A DNA stretch of 64,000 nucleotides from Lasiosphaeria ovina (taxonomy: Eukaryota; Ascomycota; Sordariomycetes; Sordariales; Lasiosphaeriaceae), in NCBI GenBank assembly GCA_033439765.1, contig JAULSN010000002.1:2170001-2234000 (forward strand). Direction: 5' to 3'. Shown in pieces: positions 33,583 through 45,682 of this stretch. The position numbers and the translations under genes were made by a program. The notes beneath the pieces are model-generated. The model searched no databases. It saw only the letters and a list, made by a program, of their open reading frames with translations, and was not told where the DNA came from. Every line of letters begins with the position of its first letter. Within the stretch, counting starts at the first letter, position 1.

Positions 33583-34594
33583 TGCTAGCTACAGTTGCCG
33601 CTGGGCCGTTGAGTCCGTCCAGGGGGGGAAGGGAGAGAAGGCCTGTCGATTAAGGCGTGTGCCGTCTAGAAGCAAGTGGATTGCTTCGTCGACAGCCCAG
33701 AATACTAGGCAAATGAGGGGTTCGTGAAGAGCCGTATACTGGCTTCTTGATTCTGTACCTTGCGTTCCTGGTCTTTTACGTTTTTATGTTTGCTAGAGGT
33801 AGAATCCAGGGCACCTAGTGAAAGTGCAAGTGGTCGGCAAAATCCCAAGCTTACCTAGGCTTTGGGTCATTTCAGGCGGGGCTTATCCAGGTCCAATGGT
33901 TCTCCCGGGCCTAGAAGGGGACACCCCACAGCAGAACAGGCCCGTTGCATCGCTAATAACCGCCTCTTGTGCAGGTAGCCTTTCCGATCTTCCCGCCAAG
34001 GCCAAGTGAAACCTCACTTGCCTCAGACATACGGATATTTCGACTAATATTCCTAGCGGGCAAACTGGAAACATAAGCTCACAACAGGTTGGGCAACAAA
34101 AATCACAGCACATCACAAGACGGGAATAGACGGCGGGCTTCTCGAAGCATAACGCTCATTGTGATGTATCTGCAGAGACAACTTTTCCTATCCCCCCCAG
34201 ACCCCATCTCCGGCGACGAACTAGTGTACACCCCGAAGAATGCAAGCGAAAAGAGGTAAAGAAGATGGTTATCAACTACAAAAGCGAAGGGTGAAAGTCG
34301 TGAAGAGATTAAGGGATATTGCTGTTAAAAGCACCCGAGATAAAGATTCCTGGCCTCTAGCCGCACAGGGCCTTCTAAGAGACCTGTGCAAAATCCAGGA
34401 CGCCACATCTCGGCGCTCCTGACGGCTTTGCGGCCGACGTGCTGGATAATGAAAAAAGTCGTCCAATCCATGCCAAATCATGAGGGGGAAACACGCGCCC
34501 AAGAGTAATACATACGAACAGGATGATGTCGAATAGAAGTGGCGTATGACCCGCATCTCCATTGACGTTTGCATGCTCGTCAAAAACCAAGTGT
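33583..34594. other. Intergenic, no supported gene
   Basis: ArfGAP promoter on the left, 3' flank of the RRM gene on the right. No recognisable ORF, repeat or RNA gene. Confidence 0.5.
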
Positions 34595-36094
34595 TTAGGC
34601 GCTGACAGTTGCAGGCGCCTCAGCAGCTTGTTCGGCTTCGTGGGCGGCCTCGCCCTCAGGGGCATTGGCCTCCTCGTCCGTCTTGTCGGGGCTGTCAATG
34701 GCGACCTTGACAGCGATCTCCCGTCCCTCGATGATCTTCGCGTTCATCTCCGCCACAGCCTTCTGCTGCAGCTCCTCCGACGCCAGCGTCACGAAACCGA
34801 AACCACGTCCCTTGCGAGCCTCACCCCGGGCTTGCAGCTTCTTGATCATAAAGCGAGGGATGGGTCGCAGAGCAATCTTCGCGGATGAGGGTTGGTACTC
34901 AACGAAGAGTTCCTTCAGCTTCGGCGGGGGTTAGCTTTTAATCTCATGCGGTCTGCTTATAACAAGGTTTACTAACCTTTTCCTCGGTCAGGTCATACGG
35001 CAGGTTAGCAACCATGACCTTGGTCTTGGATGGGATACCGTCAGCCGGGGGCCCACGTTCCCGGCGCTCGCGGGCAGGGCGAGCCTGGGGCTTGCCAGAC
35101 TTGTCAGTCTGAGATTCGTTCGTGATGTCCTTCAGGGCATGAACCTCGTCATTGGCAGGAGCATCGGTGGCTCCGCCAGCGGTCTCCGAAGCAGAAGCGC
35201 CTTCGTCGTTCTTCTCGTCCTGTTTCTCGTGTTAAAAACTGCGAGTATCAAGTGTGTAAGACGTTTACTTACGCCACTGCCACGGCCACCACGAGCACGT
35301 CCGCCGCGGCCACGGCCAGCACGGCCACGACCACGAGTAGACTGGCGGCGACGAGTGCCATCGGGGTTGACACCCTCGCCGTTAGCACCCTCGGCCTTCT
35401 CATTAGGCTCCGGCTTGCGGGCAAGCTGGACGGAAACCTTGCGTTCGAGAACCTCTTTGCCGGAGAGCTCAGCGATTGCTCGCTCAGCCTCAGTGGGGGT
35501 CGAGAGGTCGACGAATGCATAGCCGACGGGTCGGTCGGTGCGAGGGTTCTTCGGGATTGAAACAGACTCGCTGAAGTGATAGACCAGGTTAGAGATGCCA
35601 AAAGACGTGATGACGTATAGCGAACAAGATTTGAATGGAGGAAGACGGAGAAGGAAAATAAGGATAAAGCAAGCGGGTATGTGGAAGCAAGAAGCGGTAG
35701 ATGGTGAATCGTAACAAACGGCAAACAACGAGAGGGAGCGTAGTGGAATGAAGGTGGCAGTTGCCTTGAGATACGAAGCATTTGCCGTGTCGATGGCGTT
35801 GCAGCATGGTATGACGCGAGCTTGACAGGTTCGACGACGCGATAATCAAAAAAGGAAGATCACTTACACAAGGTACCCCTTGAAGAAGTCTTTCAACTCC
35901 CCCTCAGTTGTCGCATAGGCCAGATTTCCGATGTACAGGCGGCGGCCTTCGGCGGCGCTGGCAAGGACAGCGTCGTTGCCAGCAGACTTGTCATCGGTGG
36001 ACTTTGCAGTAATTGAGGTGTTTGCCAGAGCATTGGTAACGTCATTTACGGCGTTGGCGGCGACATCCGCAACTTTCTCAGCGATGGCAGACAT
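34595..36094 (-). CDS. RNA-binding protein with two RRMs and an RGG linker
   Basis: Minus-strand exons 36094-35868, 35570-35273, 35219-34977 and 34918-34595 give 363 aa. After an acidic/Ala-rich N-terminus, RRM1 starts at RRLYIGNLAYATTEGELKDF (RNP2 then helix) and continues in exon 2 with PVGYAFVDLSTPTEAERAI (RNP1). A short Arg/Gly linker, GRGRAGRGRGGRARGGRG, resembles an RGG box and is a likely arginine-methylation site. RRM2 begins VMVANLPYDLTEEKLKELF and has RKGRGFGFVTLASEE (RNP1). The tail is acidic and Glu/Ala-rich. The first intron is long (297 bp). An in-frame upstream ATG at 36205 would add 37 residues, but MSAIAEKV is the more likely start. A role in mRNA metabolism is inferred from domains only. 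Confidence 0.9.
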
Positions 36095-39082
36095 CGTGAA
36101 GGTGTTTGATGGAGTAGATGCGCAAATTGATGGATGAGGTGACGTGGGTTTGGGGGCTCGTCGAGAAGCGAGTGCGCGGCCGAAAGAAGCGGAGCCGACG
36201 TTCACGAACGAGCAGGTTGAACTCTGGTGGAGGGGGAGTGAAGGGTAGCTTGGTGCCCTAGTGGTCTAGAAGAGAATGTTGGTCGTGGATTGAGCAAGCT
36301 TCTGGATCGATCTTTGATGGTTTGACGTGGAAAGGGGAAAGGGAAAAGTGAGTCGACGCGCGCGCTCAAAATTCAAATATTTTTTTTGCTAGTGTTCGGG
36401 GATTAAGCGAAAGGAAGGAGTGGCGGCAGGGTACGTACCGTTGCCTCAACAAGGGTCTGTGTGGGCAGGGGAGGTGCAGTCGTGCGGCAGGGAGGGGGTG
36501 TGCGTGCACCAAAGCTCTTCGCCCCACCAAAAAAAAGGGCAAGTGGAATTTCCAAGGAGCTGGCTTCCGGAAGTCGTGAGCGAGTGATGATAATAAATCG
36601 CCAAGGTCAGATGTCTTACCTACTGGGTAGCTAGGTACGGAATTCCGAATTGCGAACGTCGCAAAAAGTGAGTATGGGCCGCGCGAAACAACTTCACAGC
36701 TCTCCGACTGTTCGCGGTTGGTCTTGCCGTCCAATTCTTTCTGCGGGTTGGTTGGTGGTCGTGCTTGTGATTCGGAATTGCCTGGGGTTGAGGACGGATC
36801 AAAAAAGAAGAGAAGGGACAGGTTTGTGCCTGGCTCGCACTTTCTGAAATATTGCCCGCCGCCACTCGTTCTGGTAGAGGCGATGGTCAAGGTTTTCCTA
36901 TTCCGCTTTTGTCTTTTTGGGCAACGGCCAGTAAGGCGTTTTTGGCTTTATATTTCTCTTGATGTGTGGATGCGGCGCAAAATAGTACTTTCCTGCCCTA
37001 AGTGTGCCTTCCAAGGTGGTAGGTGGAAAAGCTAAGGTACCTCTGGAAAATGGCCAGATGCAGCAAGACTATATCTGGGGTGATGCAGGTCCCCAATGGA
37101 AGCGGTCATGGGCAAACAGAACAATAGTGAGGAGTCATTTTCGGGAGATCATGTGTTTGTTCGGCCGTGACTAATCGGACGACAGGCAGGGTGGGCTTTT
37201 CCAGTTGGCATATCTGCGGAAATGCGAATGTGACCTTGTGTTAAAGTGTGCCGTGTTAAAGTGCTGCAAATCTTCGCGTCTCGTCACGCCGACTACGATA
37301 GCGATTCAAGCTCTTTTTGATCGGACTAACGTCAGGCGTCCTTATCTGCAACCTGCTGCGTTTGTGAGGCCAGCAATCTGGGGGACCTGGCTCGGCTATC
37401 TATCAAACGAGGGGCAAGCTTTCTCTCGACAAACGTCTTTGTGAAGCCCATTCCCTACCGATCTAGAAAGCCATCATGGACATGGTCATAAGAAGCCCCA
37501 GGCTAGGCGACGTTGAGGAGTTAAGGCGGGCTTCCGAATGGCACTCGCATCAGCCGCATAAGGCTGCTGCGGCTGAGACACACCATTGGCCCTCCCGGCT
37601 GCCGGTCGATCCTCAAGATCCGCTTGATGCCAACCGGTCTCCTGGAGATGCAAGCTATCTATCTATTGAGGGGCGGAGAGCTAGGTTTGAGGTTGATACG
37701 CAAGTTGGGTTCCCAAAAATGCATTCGAAAGCTTTTCAGTGCCAATGATTTATCTTCGTCCTCCGATAATTACCGATCGCCAGGTTGCACAAGTTTGCCT
37801 GCCAGGCCAATTATGTCGGCATCTTGCTTTTTGTCCTTTATATACTGTGCGTGTGGAGTGCATGCTCAGCTTAAATGGATGGAGAGCAGGCACCAATTCC
37901 CTCCACCAAAGGTTTAGCGGGACCCGCTGAGCTTCTCGGTTACATAACCTTAAATTCCCAATTTTTAGCTTCCAGACTTCCACGGCCTGCGCTCTACGTA
38001 CAAAGAGGAACATCTGTATAAAGATTTCGGGTCGCGTCTAATGCGGCGCCCGTTGTATGCAGAGTACTCCATACATATAGCGACCCAGGTACACACAAAC
38101 GGAGTATAGAATGCACGAATACGGATACCTGATGTGTATACTTCGTACCTCACCTGACATCCGGGTACAAAGGCCGCAGGCACGCACATCGATTAGCCAC
38201 GAAAGGTGCTCGCCCATACTCGACGACCCGAGTGGGTACTTTGGGATTGCAGGTTCTCTGATCGCTCTTCTCTACCTCGAGGGCAGCTCTGAGAAAGTCG
38301 ATTGACAGTCTCGATTATTTAAGGTACGGCCACCGAGTCTCCCACAAACCGGTGCAAGACCGCCACCAGCCAGCAGCAACAGAATGCACTTCAAGAGTCA
38401 GAGAATTGATTGGCAGGCAGCTTCAATGGCGAATGCCAAGGTGCGGTCTTTGCCATCTTTGGCAGGTCTTCAGCAGTTCAGCTGGCCTTCCACTCTCTCT
38501 TTCAGATCTGCTTTCTTTCCACGGCTTGAGCTCGCTACAATGCGGCCAGTTCTGGACAGCATAGATTAAAGTCGTATGCATAGGTCAGGTACGTATTCTG
38601 GGTGGTATGAGAGGGTGTTAGGGCTCACTCAGCTCTTATCTCCGGACTTTTGAGATCCGGGTCCCCGATGGTGTCCGTTCCCCGGGCCCTTCCCTGATTT
38701 GTATTCTGCACAGGTACCCAATAGTGCAGAAATATTAAACATCACCGACGCATTCCTCGATATCACCGAGACAGTCAAGCACGTTATGAGCATCGGCGGA
38801 ATCCCGTGTTGTGAGACTGGGTGGACTTAAGGTGTTAACTGCGTTAGGTCCACCCGCGTATCTATCACTTTACTTCCCTTACCTATCAAGGTACCTTCAC
38901 CAACAGACCATGTACTGCATGTGTATTTCAAGTTAAGACAGCTCAAGTCACCTGAATAACTATTAATGAGCCAGTTCCCACGTCGAAATCATGCACCAAG
39001 ATACATAGTACAGGTTTTGGTCAGACCACCTATCGCCTCTTGTCTATACTCTATATACATATCCGTACCCTCCTGTGATTCG
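36095..39082. other. Gene-poor spacer between divergent genes
   Basis: It contains the promoter of the RRM gene on the left and of the aldo-keto reductase on the right. ORFs here are short, overlap on both strands and show no motif. I see no RNA gene or mobile element. Confidence 0.5.
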
Positions 39083-40311
39083 ATGACCATGGGCCAACAC
39101 GCCGCACCTACCAGCATCGCCGGCTTGAGCGTAGGCCCAACTGGGTTGGGCCTTCTTAGTGTGTTTTTTCTGCTTGCTCAGAACGAAGTAACCACAAACT
39201 GACGCCATGTTCCCAAGGTTTTACCCGTCCTTGGGCACGAAGCGAGTATCCAGACGCCGCGGTGGTTATGAAAGCCGCCCTCGACCAGGGTGCAAACTTC
39301 TGGAATGGAGTAAGTTCATCTCTCTAGAAGCAGCAGTCTTAGTTATGTCGTGTCGAGCGGTGGTTTCTCTCTGTTTCGTGCTGGCTCCGTGCTAACTATC
39401 CGGCAGGGCCTGCATTATGGCACCGCTGAGGCCAACTCGCTGCACTTACTCAAGTACTACTTCGACACCTACCCAGAGGACGCCAGCAAGGTCGTCTTGA
39501 GCATCAAGGGCGCCTTCGACCGCACCACATACCAACCTGACTGCAGCCCAGAGGCAATCCGTGCGTCTGTCGAGGAGGCGCTCGGGATCTTGGACGGCGT
39601 CAAGAAGATCGATATCTTTGAATGCGCGCGCGTCGATCCCACTGTCCCCATCGAGATCTCTATTCAGGCCCTGGCCGAGCTTGTCAAGGAGGGCAAGATT
39701 GGCGCCATAGGCGTCAGCGAGGCCAACGCCAATACGATCCGACGTGCCCACGCCGTGCATCCCATAGCCGCTGTCGAGATTGAGCTGAGTCTCTTTACCC
39801 CAGACCCGCTAACCAACGGCGTGGTAGATACGTGCCATGAGCGTATGTTCTGACTTTCCTCCTCTTTTCTCATTTTCTTTATTCAATAACCGCGAGTCTT
39901 ACAATGTCTTTTTTGATAGTTGGCATTGCCATCGTGGCATACGGCCCCGTCGCTCGCGGGTGGCTTACAGGAGAGCTCACCAAGCTCGAGGATCTCCCAG
40001 CAAATGATATGCGCCGCAGGCAACCAAGGTTCCAGCCCGAAGTCTTCGACCAGAACTACAAGTTCGCCGAGGCAGTGGAGGCAGTCGCAAAACGCAAGGG
40101 AGTGACGGTTGCCCAGGTAGCGATTGCTTGGGTGCGCAGCCATGGCACAATCCCTATTCCCGGCTCAATCAGGGCCGAAAGGGTCATCGAAAACTGCAAG
40201 GAAGTCTCGCTGAGCAAAGGAGACATCGAAGAACTCCAGACAATCATGGACACACTACCCATCGCGGGACAACGGTATGGCGGGCAACATGAGAAGCTGC
40301 TCAATCAGTAG
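39083..40311 (+). CDS. Aldo-keto reductase, pyridoxal-reductase-like
   Basis: Exons 39083-39158, 39218-39309, 39407-39842 and 39920-40311 give 331 aa. The N-terminus IAGLSVGPTGLGLLSFTRP (ATG at 39083 or 39089) and the block AALDQGANFWNGLHYGTAE match AKRs related to yeast pyridoxal reductase (AKR8), which reduce pyridoxal to pyridoxine with NADPH. The catalytic Tyr is in HYG and the Lys in VLSIKG. The usual active-site Asp before the Tyr is replaced (NFWNG), and the His block reads FECARVDP. Both are familiar in this subfamily. KIGAIGVSEANANTIRR and IPIPGSIRAERVIENCKE are the C-terminal barrel and NADPH-binding segments. The exact substrate is unknown. Confidence 0.88.
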
Positions 40312-41804
40312 TACTTGTCTGGCTAAATGTTTGGATATACTGGATCCCTCAGATGCTCAGACCCAATATTCATTTTTCGCTGGCAAGCAGTCAGCAATCA
40401 GACGCGGCACAGGATCGTGGTGCTTTGATTGTTTGCTAGGTTTCTCAACTCCACGTTTGCTTCGGTCGCTCGAAATTAATGAGGCGGTTTGTTCGAAATT
40501 TGTGAACGCTTAGAAACATATTTTCAGAAATGAAAAGAAACACAACCGTTCACAAACTGGTCTTGTTTGATGTCATGCAACCGTTTCAGATGGCCTTGTG
40601 GGGTGTTGTGTGGGCTTGTTTCGACAGCAAGTAGGGAGTGACTACCCAAGTATTCTCAAAGAAGAAACGGTCTAATGTCTCACTGAACATGTTTCCCGGC
40701 AAAACCGATGTGTCCTCAAGAGGATAGCCACGCTTTGGTGTGAGCCACACCTGAATTTAATTCACAGACGTATCCTGGGCCTAGGTAATTCAGTAGAAGC
40801 AGCATTTGAGTGCGGCTAAGAGTCTTGAGAGAATCCAACGTTGACTTGAGCTTACTGCAGATTTGAAAACATGAAGGGTGCCCGTTGAATACCAAAGGAT
40901 ATCTCAAATAAGCAAAGGATACCTCAGCTGGGAACCTTGGGCACCTCTTTGATGATAGGTCTCAAGACCGTTGTGCACGAGTAATTCCCAGTAGGCCGAA
41001 CTGCTTGTAGAGAGCCCATTTCTGGCGAGAAGAAAAATACCTAGCATCATCGGGATCAATTTTATTTTTACTCTCACACGACCCTATTCCCCCGTTGTTC
41101 TTCTGAAGGCATTTGATCTGGTGATTGTCAAGATCCTGGCGGGCCGGTGCCAGCTGTAAGCTCTCGGCATGTGATAGGTGTGGGGCCAGGCAGCTCGATC
41201 AACCACACACATCCTTGCCCATCAGAAACCTAACAACTGTCGAACGTCAGTTGTCAACCTAGAACTTGGAACTACATCAAAGTATGGGCCACGAAGCTTT
41301 GATAGCTCCAACAAGGGCTACTTGCGTCTTGCATCGAATAATACGTGCGGGCAGCCTCTGAGTTAGACAATCCCCTGCGTCGTCTTTTGAAGAGAAGAAA
41401 GCCCGAGGGCCGATGTCGGGGCAGATTCGTGGATGCTCCCGCAGTATCCAGAAACCAACCTAGCTTCCCCAGAGTCTGTCTAGGTTTTGCAAGCATCTCG
41501 CCCCAGAATTAAACCTTCCCCGGACCCACGAAAATTGCTGAGAACCCTAGAAAAGAAGGGGAAATCGGGAACGGGGAGAGAACCAGAAGCAGACTTGACG
41601 GCCGTCGGCGCTACGCAACGGGCCCACGGGGATAAGGTGACTTCCATAGTTTGCAAGTTTACGGAGTAGATCCGTCTGATATACTCCACATTAGGTACCT
41701 CCCCAGTCTCTTTTTACATATCGCGGGTTCATCACCACCTTCTCGTGTTTTTGGGTCATTAGATGTCAAGGTCGATTCCCACCTAGTCAAAGTGAGAAGG
41801 AGAA
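40312..41804. other. Intergenic, no supported gene
   Basis: The 3' flank of the reductase and the promoter of tah18. Short ORFs are unconvincing; no repeat or RNA gene noticed. Confidence 0.5.
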
Positions 41805-44488
41805 ATGGCGGCGACACCGGATACGGGGCAGATTGCCCAGCCCGTCTTCATCGAGGGCAGACGCATAACTGTTTTATATGGCTCCGAGACTGGGAACGGT
41901 GAGGATATTGCAATGGAGCTCGGCCAGATGGCCGAGAGGCTACATTTCCAAGTTGCAGTGGACGATATGGACAGCTTCAAGCTGGTATGTTGCCCCTCCC
42001 CAGCAGACCGGATTTCACAGGCTTGACAGGCTTTCCTCTGTGCCCACAAGATAACATTTTCATTTTTGCCGACCTGCAGAGTGATCTTCTGCAATCTTCG
42101 CTTGCCATCTTTGTTACTTCGACAACTGGCCAGGGGGACATGCCGAAGAACACGGCAAAGTTTTGGAGGAACCTGAGGCGGGAAAAACTCAACGGGACAA
42201 ACTGCCTGGGTGCTTTGAAGTTTACCATATTTGGGCTCGGCGATAGTTCTTATCCCAAGTAGGTTGCCTGCCTTACCCTACCCTCACCACGCATGCGTGT
42301 CTTGGTTCATCTGAACTCGTGTCGGCAGAACAACAGCAGACGCGACTAACTCGCTGGCAACAGGTTTAACTGGGCTGCGAGAAAGTTGCGAGTGCGGCTC
42401 CTGCAGCTTGGAGCGTCCGAATTTGTCAGGGCGGGCGAAGGAGACGAGCGACACGAGAACGGGTAAGGGCAACCGTCCCGTGCCTTCCCTCCCAAGTTTT
42501 TTTTCTTTTTCTCTTCTCCCTCTGCGCGGTGTGTACCTTGCTACTGCGCGCGCCGTCAGTCACAGGTGACTGGCTGACTTGGTGCCTCCCCCGGCTCTTC
42601 CTCTCACCTCACGCGCTTCCACTCCCATTCCCACACACGGCCCACGCCTTGGATCGCGTCCCTTGATTTGACTTTCCTTCGGTCTGACGTACTACTTCGG
42701 GGTTCTAGCATCGACAGCGCCTACCTTCCCTGGCACCAGGAGCTAAAGTCAGCATTGCTTGCCGGCTATCCTCTTCTCGACGGCATCGAGCCCATCCCGG
42801 ATGACGCTCAACTCTCTCCAAAGTACACCCTCGAGCTAGCACCAACCATGGCCGACCCCGCCGACCACTCTGTCGGCGTCGATACGGCCTCGCAAGCATT
42901 ATTAACCGAAGACGAGCGCCTATTCCTCGCCTCCAGAACAAAGAGCGCAGTCCTCACCCACACCAGCCGTCCCAGATCCACTGCCGAACAGCTGGCCCAG
43001 GATCGAGACCGGCTGCTAACGTCCTTTCCGGCCGTCATAGCCCGTGAAGACGACTTTTGGGAGCAACAGACTAGCCGTCGGGCAGACTGTCTAGATAAGG
43101 ACAACATCATCACGGACTATCCAGAAAAGTATCGCCTACTCTCACCAAAGCCCGTCTTCCAGCAAAGCCCCTACGAGGATTTGCTCCCGATTCCCAATTC
43201 TTTGATAGGGACGCTAGTAGTAAACCGCAAGGTCACGCCTGTGGGGCACTGGCAGGATGTCCGACTTCTTACATTCGACGTTCAGTGCGATAAGGAACTG
43301 TTCGCGGAATGCAGTGCCGGCTGGACTCTCATAGTCTACCCCAAAAATTTCCCAGAAGACGTCCAGGAATTGATTACCATGATGGGCTGGGAGCAGGTTG
43401 CGGATCATATTATTGCCCTGAACACTAATCAGCCGAAATCGCCTTATCCGAAACACCTCTACTTCGATGGCGCCTGCGCAACGCTCCGAAAGCTGTTGCT
43501 GAACAACTTGGACATTACGTCGATCCCGAAGCGTGCCTTCATCAAGCATTTAGTCCATTTGACCCGCGAACCCAACGAGATTGAGCGACTGAAAGAGCTC
43601 ACAGCGCTTGGCAACGAGCAGGAATTCTACGACTATACTTCGCGTCCGCGTCGCACCATCATCGAGCTCCTCCGCGATTTCCCGGGCGTGAAGATACCCT
43701 ATGACAGAGTCCTCGACCTTTTCCCCGTCATCCGGGGCCGAGAATTCAGCATCTGCAACGGCGGCGAAAGCCTCTACGACGCGGGTGATTACCAAACCCG
43801 CATTGAGATTCTGGTGGCTTTGGTGGAATACAAGACCATTATTCGCAAGCCGCGCCAAGGTCTCTGCTCGCGATACCTCAAACACCTGGCCACTGGCTCT
43901 CATCTGTCTCTTAGCCTCAAGCGACCATCGGGCAATCTCCTGAGAACCGACCAGCAGAAGTGCAAGCGCCCACTCATTGCCATCGCCACAGGTACCGGTA
44001 TTGCGCCTATCCGGGCGCTCGTTCATGACCGAATGCTCTACGCCGATCCTGGCCCCACTGTTCTCTTCTTTGGATGCAGAAACGAGGCCGCCGATTACTA
44101 TTTCCGGCAGGAGTGGGAACAGATTCCCAACATGGAGGTATATCCTGCATTTTCGCGGGACAAGAATAAGATTTCCGAGAAAGAAGCCGGCCCCTCGGTG
44201 TGGCCCCCCCCAGATCCCATGGACGCAGTGCTTGGTCTGGGCCCCGACTTGGATGCGGGCAAGAATTACGTACAGCATCATATCAGAAGGCATGCCAAGC
44301 GCGTCGGCGAGCTGATGCGCCAGAACCCCATTGTCTGCATCTGCGGCAACTCTGGCCGCATGCCCGCATCGGTGCGGAAGGCGCTTCTCGATGCCTTGTT
44401 TATTAGCGGCGTGGTCCAGGACGAGGCCGAGGCCAATAGGTGGTTCGACGACAAGGAAAACCTCACATTCTGGCAAGAGACTTGGTGA
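41805..44488 (+). CDS. tah18: NADPH-dependent diflavin oxidoreductase TAH18
   Basis: Exons 41805-41984, 42080-42258, 42364-42462 and 42709-44488 join to 745 aa. TAH18 passes electrons from NADPH through FAD and FMN to Dre2 in cytosolic iron-sulfur protein assembly. The FMN/flavodoxin domain starts ITVLYGSETGNGEDIAMELG and continues with FVTSTTGQGDMPKN and FTIFGLGDSSYPKFNWAARK. The FAD-binding part has VIRGREFSI. The NADPH part has IAIATGTGIAPIRALVHDR, LFFGCRNEAADYYF and VCICGNSGRMPASVRKAL, and the protein ends ENLTFWQETW. The linker between the FMN and FAD domains seems long, which may explain why it exceeds the typical 600-650 aa. The 246-bp third intron is long but its phase is exact. Confidence 0.95.
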
Positions 44489-45682
44489 GCGGGAGGCGGC
44501 GAGGACGTGGGAAAGGGTTGCCTGGGTAATGCCTAGCTAAGGGGAATAAGGGGTCCGACGGGGGAGACCGGAATTCCAGGGTGGTTTATCCGTCTCCCTA
44601 CAGTCCGAGAAAGCTGAAATGGTTATTTCAGTTTGACAGTCGGCAATTCTGCGGCTTACATGGAACCTCGGGAATATATTGACTTGACAGCGTATTATTA
44701 ATAGTATGAAAGGGTTTAAGCCGCCATTCACCTATCGCGGAAGAATGGTTTACGGACAGGGTGGGCAGCAATGTTATCAACTGTTGAGCTCCTCTAGCTA
44801 GGTTGTTTACCTAGTTTAATGGAAGCGTGGCCTATTTCTTCCCTTTGTGTTTTGCTACGGCATGTGTACCCCTTTATCTGATGAATGAATGGGAGGGGAG
44901 TCGAGTTGAAGACTGCAGACTACACTCCTTCTGTATACCCAAGATCCTTTGATCTGACTCTTTGGTGACTGTATATTTACGTTGACAGTTTCGCTTGATT
45001 TTATCCAGAGAGAGTAGTAGTAGGTAGTAGTGGGCAAGATAGTAAATATGGTGTGATAGTAAGGTAGGTAGGTAGGTAGTAAGATCTGGTATCTCTCTAG
45101 TTCACGATCGCCTGCTCCCGCTAGGGATTCGCGCTTGCTCACTGCCATATATATAGCCATCCACTCACTTCCATTCCTACCCCCAAAAATGGTAAAATAG
45201 GAGAGAGACAAAAAGGAGAAGACCTTGTTGTGTTTTGCAAACGCGAAAAAATATGCTAGACATCGTCCCCCTTTCATTTGTCATTTCAACCCCCCTTCCC
45301 AACCGACCGGTGTCCAATCCTTGGAACGCCGCATACCATTTTGTTGCAGCCACTAGTAGTAAAGAAACGAAAAAGCATTATCCCCATGCTCCGGAAACGC
45401 CCGTGCTTGCCGTGTCCCAAAAAGAATAAGGGAAAAAAAGGTGACCATCGAAATGACAATGGTGTGAGTGAGTATATAGACCCCCGTGATCTAGGTTAAA
45501 GAAGGGAAACCCCCCTTTGTATCCAAAGTTTATATACGATGAGATGAGAAAAAATATGTGACGTAAACAGAAGATAATATCGCGTCAGACATTTCGCGTG
45601 GTTTCGTTGGTAGGTTACAACGGAGAGAATTCTGGTCAGGAATGGCGGTAGGCGTAGTCGTGTCGGGCGTTGATAGCCCGTG
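44489..45682. other. Intergenic between convergent genes
   Basis: No gene supported. AT-rich with short GTAGGTAG-type repeats near 45060. Confidence 0.5.
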